NCBI GenBank assembly: GCA_003972865.1
Contig: QOAX01000136.1
Location: forward strand, 1 to 13,933
Direction: 5' to 3'
Origin: Verrucomicrobiota bacterium
Lineage (GTDB): Bacteria > Verrucomicrobiota > Verrucomicrobiia > Limisphaerales > UBA1096
DNA length: 13,933 nt
Both the position numbers and the translations under genes were made by a program. This document shows, one piece after another, positions 5,434-11,777 of this stretch. Each line of letters opens with the position of its first letter. Position 1 is the stretch's first letter. Below the pieces are notes generated by a model. That model saw nothing but the letters and a program-made list of their open reading frames with translations. It was not told where the DNA came from and did no database searches.

Positions 5434-8421
5434 GTGCCATTCAAGCGATTGACACTGTGCGGGTTGCTCCTCTTGGCCGTTTCAACCAAAGGGGAGAGTC
5501 TCGTCAGCGATTATTCCACCTGGAAATACCTCGAAGGCACGAAAGAGGCTTCCGACCCACCCACCGCCTGGCGGGCGCTGGATTTCGACGACGCCCGGTG
5601 GAGGGAGGGCCGGTCCGGCTTCAGCATCGGTTTCGGCGACTACGACGCCCCCACCCGGCTTTGGGGCATGCCCCGGGTGTATCCGTCGCTGTTCCTCCGC
5701 AAAAAATTCACCCTCGAGGATACCGGGTGGATTCAGTCGCTGGTAATGCGGGTCGATTACGACGACGGCTTTGTCGCCTACCTCAACGGCACGGAGGTGG
5801 CGCGGCGCGGCTTGGCCGGCGAACCCGACCAACCGGTTCCGTTCGACGCCCCCGCCGCCGTCCACTCTCGCGGCAACCCGGAACTGATCGACCTCGCGCC
5901 GTACAAACTGCTCCTCGAGGCGGGGGAAAACATCCTCACCGTCCAGGCCCACAACTCCACAGTCCTCAGCAGTTGGTTCGCCTTTCATGTCGAGCTGCTG
6001 GCCAATGTGGTGCGCGGGCCGTTCATCTCAGCCACCACCCCCACCGGCACGAAGATCGCGTGGCGCACGCTGCACCCGACCACCTCGGTGGTCGAGTACG
6101 GCCCCACCCCGGCGCTTGGCCAACGGGTCGGGAGCGAAACGGTGACGACCGACCACGTGCTGCAACTCACCGGCCTCGAGCCGGGCACCGAGTACCACTA
6201 CCGGGTCGGCGGCGTGGCCAGCGACACGCCGCGCTACTCCCGGCCCGCCGCGTTCAAGACGCTCAAGCCAAGCGGCCCGGTCAAGCTGCTGCTGCTGGGC
6301 GACACCGGCCGGGGGAACCTGATCCAGCACAAGTTCGCCACCCTGCTCCGCAGGGAACAACCGGACGCCGTCATGATCGCCGGCGACATCGTGTATCCGA
6401 GTTTCACCCCGAAGTACGAGGACTTCCGCCACTTCAGCGTGTACAGGGAGCACATGAAATCGACCCCGTACTTCACGGCCGTCGGCAACCACGACCTCTA
6501 CGACGGCGACACGGCTTACCTCAACGCCTTCCACCTGCCGACGAACAACCTCCCCGCGCTTGGCCTGAAAAACCCGACCGTGGATTATCCCTTTTCCGGC
6601 ACGGAACATTTCTACTCGTTCGACGTCGGCGACGCGCACGTGTCGGTGCTCTACAACCCGTGGTTCTCCCACCACATCATCACGAGGGACACGAACCAGC
6701 TCCACTGGCTCACCAACGATTTGGCCACCACGACCAAGCCGTGGAAGTTCCTGCTGATGCATTTCCCCGTGGCCTCCTCGAGCGCACACGGCTGGAGCAG
6801 CTACGACGGCAACGGCGTGCCGGACACGTTCGACTTCGGCAACACGATTTACCCGATCGTTGCCAAGTACGGCGTCGACCTCCTGCTGGCCGGCCACTCG
6901 CACGCGTTCGAGAAATTCAACCCGGTCGCCGGCTGCATCTCGGTCGTCAGTGGTGCCGGCGGCGCCAGCCCGTATTTCTTTTACCGCTACTTCCCCGGCT
7001 CGTCGCAGTTTTGGCCGCGCAACAATGCCGCGCGCATCTCGATCGATGGCGAGCAGCTCAGGCTCGAGGCGCTCGACCCCGACGGCGGGGTGTTCGACTG
7101 GTTTGTCGTGAACCGCAAAATGCCCGAGCGCGACTCGTGGTCGGCGGCATGGCACACGCCGCTCATTGAGACGCGCTTGGCCGACGACACACTCGGCAAC
7201 GTGGTTGGCCAGGCGTTCGACCTGATCGGCGAGCCGATCCCCGCCGTCCACGGCAGAAGCGCCAACCTTGGCCAAGTGCGCGTCAACAACGACCGCACCC
7301 ACGTGTACATCGGCTTTGAGCAGGCAATGATCCGGCCCAGCCAAAACATCTTCCTGTTCATCGGCTCGCCCCGGCGGGACGGCGTCGCCAACCTCGCCGG
7401 GCTCGGCAACGGCAAGGTGCAGTTCGACCCGTTAAGCGAGGGCGCCGACGGGCTGGACTTCCTGCAAAACCTCTCCTTCACCAACTTCAAGCCAAGCGTG
7501 GCGGCGATCCTCGGCGACGAGAAGGCCGACAGCCAGTCGCGGCACTTCGCCCGGCCCGGCTTCACCATCAGGATTTACGAGGGTGCCCCGCCGGATGACA
7601 CCGTCCGCATCGTACCCTTCCCGCTTGGCCAGGGGGTGTTTCACCTGGACCAGGCGTTCACCGACGTGACCGGCGCGCGGTTCCAGCAGTTCAACCGCTC
7701 GCCGCAGTTGTTCAGCCAACCGGAGGAGACCGATGCCAATTTCATCGAGGTCGCCATCCCGTACACCGCGCTGGGCGGCGTGCAGCCGGGAGACGAAATC
7801 ACGATCGGCGCGGTCGTCGGCGCGGCCGTCATCAACACTCAGCCACAGTACCAGTACCGCCAACTCGACTCGACGCACCTGGGCAAAAGCCTGACGCTGA
7901 ACCAGAATGTTTTTTACCGGCTCGAGGGCCTGAAAGTGCGCCTGCCCATTGACCCTGACCCGGATGACGACGGGCTGCTCACCGCCCGCGAGCACGAACT
8001 CGGCACCAACCCGGCCAAGCGCGATACCGACGGCGACCTGCTGCCGGACGGCTGGGAGGTGGCCCGCGGCTTCGATCCGCTCAAGCATAACGGCGACTCG
8101 GCGTTGGAACACGATCCCGACGATGACGGCATGAGCAGTGCCGACGAACTCGCGGTCGGCACCGATCCGCTCGACGGCGAATCCTATTTCACGCTGCAGG
8201 TTGAATCGACCGCTGACGGCATCCGCCTCCAGTGGCGCGCCATCCCCGGAGCCGTCTATCAGGTCATCACCGCCGGGAATGCGTCCGGCCCCTACCAGGC
8301 GCTTGGCCAAGCGCAACAACTCGAGGGCGAGATTGGCGCCGAAATGGAGTTGCCCCTTCCCGCCGCTCAACTCAACCAACCCGCCTCGTATTTCCGACTG
8401 CAAGTGACCCCCAAGGAATGA
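5434..8421 (+). CDS. Secreted purple-acid-phosphatase-like metallophosphoesterase, multidomain
   Basis: A 995-residue protein starting at GTG with a signal peptide (LTLCGLLLLAVSTKG, to about residue 20). Order of domains: a galactose-binding-like beta-sandwich (about 25-188, with YDDGFVAYLNGTEVARR); a fibronectin-III-like purple acid phosphatase N-terminal domain (about 195-275); the metallophosphoesterase domain (about 283-545); an unrecognised region (about 570-830); calcium-type D-x-D-x-D-G repeats (840-918); and a C-terminal beta-rich domain (919-995) of the type that often ends secreted Verrucomicrobial proteins. All seven purple acid phosphatase metal ligands can be placed: D290, D318, Y321, N352, H443, H488 and H490 (GDTG, GDIVY, GNHD, MHFP, GHSH). 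It probably hydrolyses phosphate mono- or diesters outside the cytoplasm; the substrate is unknown. Its TGA overlaps the ATG of the DUF192 gene, so the two are likely co-expressed. It contains six GCTTGGCC copies and several half motifs. Confidence 0.88.
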   Translation: MPFKRLTLCGLLLLAVSTKGESLVSDYSTWKYLEGTKEASDPPTAWRALDFDDARWREGRSGFSIGFGDYDAPTRLWGMPRVYPSLFLRKKFTLEDTGWIQSLVMRVDYDDGFVAYLNGTEVARRGLAGEPDQPVPFDAPAAVHSRGNPELIDLAPYKLLLEAGENILTVQAHNSTVLSSWFAFHVELLANVVRGPFISATTPTGTKIAWRTLHPTTSVVEYGPTPALGQRVGSETVTTDHVLQLTGLEPGTEYHYRVGGVASDTPRYSRPAAFKTLKPSGPVKLLLLGDTGRGNLIQHKFATLLRREQPDAVMIAGDIVYPSFTPKYEDFRHFSVYREHMKSTPYFTAVGNHDLYDGDTAYLNAFHLPTNNLPALGLKNPTVDYPFSGTEHFYSFDVGDAHVSVLYNPWFSHHIITRDTNQLHWLTNDLATTTKPWKFLLMHFPVASSSAHGWSSYDGNGVPDTFDFGNTIYPIVAKYGVDLLLAGHSHAFEKFNPVAGCISVVSGAGGASPYFFYRYFPGSSQFWPRNNAARISIDGEQLRLEALDPDGGVFDWFVVNRKMPERDSWSAAWHTPLIETRLADDTLGNVVGQAFDLIGEPIPAVHGRSANLGQVRVNNDRTHVYIGFEQAMIRPSQNIFLFIGSPRRDGVANLAGLGNGKVQFDPLSEGADGLDFLQNLSFTNFKPSVAAILGDEKADSQSRHFARPGFTIRIYEGAPPDDTVRIVPFPLGQGVFHLDQAFTDVTGARFQQFNRSPQLFSQPEETDANFIEVAIPYTALGGVQPGDEITIGAVVGAAVINTQPQYQYRQLDSTHLGKSLTLNQNVFYRLEGLKVRLPIDPDPDDDGLLTAREHELGTNPAKRDTDGDLLPDGWEVARGFDPLKHNGDSALEHDPDDDGMSSADELAVGTDPLDGESYFTLQVESTADGIRLQWRAIPGAVYQVITAGNASGPYQALGQAQQLEGEIGAEMELPLPAAQLNQPASYFRLQVTPKE
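7267..7276. repeat. Iterated palindrome CTTGGCCAAG, coding copy
   Basis: A perfect 10-bp copy inside the phosphoesterase gene, read as Leu-Gly-Gln in the register CTT-GGC-CAA, within the central unrecognised domain. Confidence 0.85.
8299..8314. repeat. 16-bp perfect palindrome GCGCTTGGCCAAGCGC
   Basis: The longest perfect copy of the iterated palindrome, inside the last domain of the phosphoesterase gene, where it encodes Ala-Leu-Gly-Gln-Ala. Confidence 0.9.
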
Positions 8422-8963
8422 AACACACACCGATCCCAAGGCTTGGCCAAGCGCTTGGCCTGACCGCCCTGCTCCTGGCCGCCGGTTGCGAAAAGGAAAA
8501 ACCCGCCATGCCCCCGAGCGCCCCATCCGCCAATCCGCCCGCCAACACCGAGAATAGCCAGGCGCAGCCCCGGCTCAAGACACTCAAACTCTACCTCGGC
8601 GCGGCCGAGTTGACGGTCGAGATCGCCGACGATGATCACGAGCGCCAGGCCGGCATGATGCACCGCACGACGATGCCGGAGAACGAAGGCATGCTCTTCG
8701 TTTTTCCCTACCCGCACCAGACCGGCTTTTGGATGAAGAACACCACCGTGCCGCTGTCGATCGCCTACATCGACCCCGCCAGCCGCGTGATCGAGATCCA
8801 CGACATGCATCCCGGCAACACCAAGCCAGTCGAGTCCCGCTCGGCCCGCGTCCAGTACGCGCTGGAAGTCAACCAGGGCTGGTTCACCAAAAACGGCATC
8901 ATGCCCGGCGCGGTCCTGGCCACCGACCGTGGCTCGCTCGCGGTCTCAGTCCGGGGCCATTGA
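8418..8963 (+). CDS. DUF192 family lipoprotein
   Basis: A 181-residue protein. The ATG at 8418 overlaps the upstream stop codon as ATGA, which points to translational coupling; the same frame extends further upstream inside the previous gene, but only this start gives a signal peptide. Residues 1-24 form a lipoprotein signal (LTALLLAAGC, acylated Cys24), followed by a Pro/Ala/Asn-rich linker to about 50. Residues 52-178 are a DUF192 domain, with the family landmarks ERQAGMMHR, EGMLFVFP (GML 91-93), FWMKNT (104-109), VPLSIAYID and the late ALEV and G-x-x-P-G segments. The biochemical function of DUF192 is not established. Localisation to the cell envelope beside a secreted phosphoesterase is the only functional hint. 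The signal-peptide codons contain a tandem copy of the iterated palindrome. Confidence 0.88.
   Translation: MKHTPIPRLGQALGLTALLLAAGCEKEKPAMPPSAPSANPPANTENSQAQPRLKTLKLYLGAAELTVEIADDDHERQAGMMHRTTMPENEGMLFVFPYPHQTGFWMKNTTVPLSIAYIDPASRVIEIHDMHPGNTKPVESRSARVQYALEVNQGWFTKNGIMPGAVLATDRGSLAVSVRGH
8441..8460. repeat. Tandem iterated palindrome, one and a half copies
   Basis: GCTTGGCCAAGC (8441-8452) is followed at once by GCTTGGCC (8453-8460). It lies in the signal-peptide codons of the DUF192 lipoprotein and encodes Leu-Gly-Gln-Ala-Leu-Gly. This is the densest placement in the window. Confidence 0.9.
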
Positions 8964-8973
8964 GCCGCTGGCA

Positions 8974-9002
8974 TTGACTTGGAGCCGGTTTTCGGCAAAA
9001 TA
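8974..9002 (+). promoter_or_regulatory. Weak candidate promoter before the UVR-motif gene
   Basis: TTGACT (8974-8979) matches the -35 consensus at 5 of 6 positions and shares the CATTGAC context of the phosphoesterase promoter. Seventeen bases on lies an A-rich AAAATA (8997-9002), a poor -10 box. If used, transcription would start within a few bases of the ATG at 9014. No Shine-Dalgarno or terminator is seen in this 50-base gap, so read-through from the DUF192 gene is equally possible. Confidence 0.25.
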
Positions 9003-9013
9003 CCCCTGCGGAT

Positions 9014-9793
9014 ATGAATGACGACATCACAAGAGTCCTTGAAAACTGGGACTACCGCCTCGGCCGGGTGGATGCGCGCCGGGTCAAGGTGGAGGATGGC
9101 GTGGAGAAGCTGCAGCTGCGGATCGACCTCGGCCTGCTGCAGATGAACGCCCAGTTTCGCCCCGACGGCAAGCGGCCGTTCGGGCACCCCACCCTGCTGG
9201 ACCACTTCCTGGTCCGCCTCGAGAAGCACCGCGATAAAAACGGCGGCGAGGACGACCACTTCAGCATCAACCCTGACGAGTGCGCCAAGCTCCAGCAGGA
9301 AGCCATCCAGTATCACCACCGCAGCATCTGCAACTTCGAGCTGGAGGATTACGAGGCCGTCGAGCGCGACACCGAGCACATCCTCGAGTTGCTTGACTTC
9401 GTGCAGGACTACGCCGTGGAGGATGAGATCGGGCAAAGCTTCCAGCAGTTCCGCCCGCAAACGATCATGATGCAGATCCGGGCCATCGGCGCCGAGTTGA
9501 TCGCCGAAAACAAATACGAGGCCGCCATCGAGGAGATCACCGACGCGATCGACGACCTCAACCTGTTCTACACCGAGATGGGACGCGAGGAACTGGTGGA
9601 CAACAGCATGGAGGTTCACTCCCTGCGCGAGTGGCTCAAGGATGTCGAGACGGAGGCCGCCGAGAAAAAGCCGATGACCCAGGGCGAAAAACTCCAGCAC
9701 AAGCTCAACAAAGCCATCGAGCATGAGGATTACGAGGCCGCCGCCAAGCTGCACGACCAACTCAGGAAGCTCGACGACAAAAAGAAGGACTGA
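9014..9793 (+). CDS. UVR-motif (UvrB/UvrC motif) protein of unknown function
   Basis: A 259-residue, highly charged, soluble and mostly helical protein. The last 35 residues (225-259, e.g. AIEHEDYEAAAKLHDQLRKLDD) form a UVR motif, the helical hairpin by which UvrB and UvrC interact and which also occurs in Clp-associated and other proteins. A second similar helical segment (KYEAAIEEITDAIDDLNLFY, about 172-191) lies in the middle. No nuclease, helicase or zinc-finger motif is visible, so it is neither UvrB nor UvrC. A role as an adaptor in protein-protein contact is an inference. The ATG at 9014 is the first in frame and lacks a Shine-Dalgarno. Confidence 0.8.
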   Translation: MNDDITRVLENWDYRLGRVDARRVKVEDGVEKLQLRIDLGLLQMNAQFRPDGKRPFGHPTLLDHFLVRLEKHRDKNGGEDDHFSINPDECAKLQQEAIQYHHRSICNFELEDYEAVERDTEHILELLDFVQDYAVEDEIGQSFQQFRPQTIMMQIRAIGAELIAENKYEAAIEEITDAIDDLNLFYTEMGREELVDNSMEVHSLREWLKDVETEAAEKKPMTQGEKLQHKLNKAIEHEDYEAAAKLHDQLRKLDDKKKD

Positions 9794-9914
9794 GCCCGCG
9801 CACGGCTCCCGGGGCTTCGCAGACCCGGCGGTTTCAAAGCCGCCCGCCCAAAAAAACTTGTCCGTTCACGGGTCTTCCACGAAGCTGCCGCTCCCCGAAC
9901 GGTCACAAACCAGC

Positions 9915-10376
9915 ATGAGCGCAGACGCAAAAATCAAGGAACTCGGCCTCGAACTGCCGCCCGCCCCGGCGCCGATGGGCGTGTACAAGCCGATTGTCAT
10001 CACCGGCAGCCTCGCCTACCTCTCCGGCCACGGCCCGGTGCAGCCCGACGGCACGCTGATGACCGGCCGTGTCGGCGACGACCTCGACCTCGACGCCGGC
10101 ACCCAGTCCGCCCGCCAGGTCGGCCTCACCCTGCTCGCCACGCTCAAAGCCAGTCTCGGCAGCCTCGACCGCGTCCGGCGTGTCATCAAGGTGCTCGGCA
10201 TGGTCAACTGCACGCCCGACTTCCCCGACCACCCCAAGGTCATCAACGGCTGCAGCGAATTGTTCGCGCAGGTTTGGGGCGAGGAAAACGGCGTTGGTGC
10301 ACGCAGCGCCGTCGGCATGGGCTCGCTGCCCGGCAACATCCCGACCGAGATCGAGGCCATCTTCGAGATCGACTAG
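9915..10376 (+). CDS. RidA/YjgF/YER057c/UK114 family protein
   Basis: A 153-residue protein of the RidA superfamily, slightly longer than E. coli RidA (128) because of an N-terminal extension. RidA proteins are small trimers that hydrolyse reactive enamine/imine intermediates, such as 2-aminoacrylate released by PLP enzymes, to keto acids and ammonia. The C-terminal signature GARSAVGMGSLP...EIEAIFEI is clear, and R130 corresponds to the conserved substrate-binding arginine (Arg105 of E. coli RidA). The ATG at 9915 was chosen because the frame upstream is low in family similarity and starts inside the previous gene. The stop is six bases before the next start, which places it first in an operon with a PLP-dependent enzyme, fitting the family's detoxifying role. 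It belongs to the longer 'YjgF-like, subgroup with GLELPPAP' form, whose activity may differ. Confidence 0.9.
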   Translation: MSADAKIKELGLELPPAPAPMGVYKPIVITGSLAYLSGHGPVQPDGTLMTGRVGDDLDLDAGTQSARQVGLTLLATLKASLGSLDRVRRVIKVLGMVNCTPDFPDHPKVINGCSELFAQVWGEENGVGARSAVGMGSLPGNIPTEIEAIFEID

Positions 10377-10382
10377 GCCCGC

Positions 10383-11492
10383 ATGGCAAACGACTGGCAC
10401 ACACCCGCCAGCCCGGACGAGATCCCCTCGCCCGCCCTTCTGGTTTATCCGGAGCGCATCGGGGAAAACATCCGCCGCATGGTCGCCGCGCTTGGCCAGG
10501 CGGAGCGGCTGCGGCCCCACGTCAAGACGCACAAGATGCCCGAGGTGGTCCAGATGCAGCTCAAGGCCGGCATCGGCAAGTTCAAGTGCGCCACCATCGC
10601 CGAGGCGGAGATGCTTGGCCAGGCGGGTGCCGGGGACGTGCTGCTGGCCAACCAGCCAGTCGGCCCGAACGTCGGTCGACTGCTTGGCCTGGCCGGCTGG
10701 TTTCGCGACGTCCGTTTTTCCACCATCGCCGACGACGCCGGGGCCGTGGGCGCCCTGGCCGAGGCGGCCCAGGCGGCCGGGATCACCCTCCCGGTCTGGC
10801 TTGATCTCGACGTGGGAATGGGCCGCACCGGCATCGTGCCTGGCCAAGCCGCCATCACGCTCTACAAACTCATCGACCAGTTGCCCGGCGTCGAGCCGGC
10901 GGGACTGCATCTTTACGACGGCCATCTGCACGACAGCGACCCGGCCGAGCGCCTGGCCAAGTGGCAGACGATGATGGGCGAAGTGCGTTCGTTCCGCACC
11001 GGCCTCGAGGCCGTCGGCCTGCCGGTACCGGGCGTGGTCGGCGGTGGCACGCCGACCTTCCCGTTTCACGCGCAGCACACCGACCACGAGTGCAGCCCCG
11101 GCACGACGCTGCTTTGGGACTTCGGCTATCGCGACAAGTTCCCCGACCTCGATTACCAACACGCCGCCGTGCTGCTCACGCGCGTCATCAGCAAACCGGG
11201 CAGCGACTGCATCACGCTCGACCTCGGCCACAAGGCGGTCGCGTCGGAGAAACCGCATCCGCGTGTGCAGTTCATCGGCCTCGACGACGACGAGGCGGTC
11301 GTGCACAGCGAGGAACACCTCACGCTCCGCACGGCAGACGCGGCGAGCTTCAAGGTCGGCGACTGCCTGTATGGCATCCCGCGGCACATTTGCCCGACCG
11401 TCGCGCTTTACGACCGGGCGCACGTGATCCGCGGCGGCAAACTCGCCGACCAATGGCAGGTCACCGCCCGCGCCCGCAAACTGACGTACTGA
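10383..11492 (+). CDS. DSD1-family PLP enzyme (D-serine dehydratase / D-threonine aldolase type)
   Basis: A 369-residue fold-type III PLP enzyme with an alanine-racemase-like N-terminal barrel (about 15-250) and a C-terminal D-serine-dehydratase-like beta domain. The lysine expected to bind PLP is K48 in RPHVKTHK. The late motif P-R-H-I-C (H335, C337) matches the His/Cys zinc pair of eukaryotic-type D-serine dehydratase; in D-threonine aldolases the second residue is usually Asp. This favours elimination from D-serine-like substrates, but the family also includes D-threonine and 3-hydroxyaspartate aldolases, so the reaction is not settled. The start ATG follows the RidA gene by six bases and the YhdT-like gene follows by six bases. 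RidA next door would clear the aminoacrylate a dehydratase releases. It contains four copies of GCTTGGCC on either strand. Confidence 0.88.
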   Translation: MANDWHTPASPDEIPSPALLVYPERIGENIRRMVAALGQAERLRPHVKTHKMPEVVQMQLKAGIGKFKCATIAEAEMLGQAGAGDVLLANQPVGPNVGRLLGLAGWFRDVRFSTIADDAGAVGALAEAAQAAGITLPVWLDLDVGMGRTGIVPGQAAITLYKLIDQLPGVEPAGLHLYDGHLHDSDPAERLAKWQTMMGEVRSFRTGLEAVGLPVPGVVGGGTPTFPFHAQHTDHECSPGTTLLWDFGYRDKFPDLDYQHAAVLLTRVISKPGSDCITLDLGHKAVASEKPHPRVQFIGLDDDEAVVHSEEHLTLRTADAASFKVGDCLYGIPRHICPTVALYDRAHVIRGGKLADQWQVTARARKLTY

Positions 11493-11498
11493 CAACCG

Positions 11499-11777
11499 AT
11501 GAACGAACCTTCCAGCGCCGAGACGAGCAGCCTGCGCCAAGGCCGGCGCGAGCTGTGGCTCATCCTGCTGGCCTGGCTGGGCTGCGCGATCTGGGTGATT
11601 AGCTACTGCTCCACCAACGGCTACGACCTCGCGCCGGAGGAGGTTTCCACCTTGCTGGGGTTTCCCGACTGGGTATTTTGGGGTGTCGTGACACCTTGGA
11701 TGATCGCGAACGCCTTCACCTTCTGGTTCTGCCTGCGCTTTCTGAAAAATGACGAGGACGAGGAGGAAACGCCGTGA
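11499..11777 (+). CDS. YhdT-like (DUF997) small two-helix membrane protein
   Basis: A 92-residue protein with two predicted membrane helices (about 19-38 and 57-79) and a very acidic C-terminus (NDEDEEETP). The short helix-helix connection with GFPDWVFWGVVTPW resembles YhdT/DUF997, the small protein encoded just before the pantothenate symporter PanF in enterobacteria. Here too it sits directly before a PanF-like symporter, overlapping it by four bases (GTGA), so an accessory or stabilising subunit of that carrier is likely. That role is inferred from genomic linkage rather than shown biochemically. The end of the gene supplies the strong AGGAGG (11761-11766) that precedes the symporter start. 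Confidence 0.75.
   Translation: MNEPSSAETSSLRQGRRELWLILLAWLGCAIWVISYCSTNGYDLAPEEVSTLLGFPDWVFWGVVTPWMIANAFTFWFCLRFLKNDEDEEETP

Noticed and set aside
5400..7169. A 589-codon plus-strand frame overlapping the phosphoesterase gene
   Set aside because: The product is dominated by Arg, Pro and His without motifs, typical of an out-of-frame reading of GC-rich codons. The overlapping frame has intact metal ligands and a signal peptide.
9827..9844. Hairpin GGCGGTT/AGCCGCC after the UVR-motif gene
   Set aside because: A seven-pair stem exists, but it is followed on the plus strand by A-rich, not U-rich, sequence. It is therefore not a normal intrinsic terminator for either flanking plus-strand gene.
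10383..11492. Alanine racemase as the identity of the PLP enzyme
   Set aside because: The N-terminal barrel is shared, but RPHVKTHK around the lysine and the late His-x-Cys pair belong to the DSD1/D-threonine aldolase family, and the C-terminal alanine racemase domain is missing.
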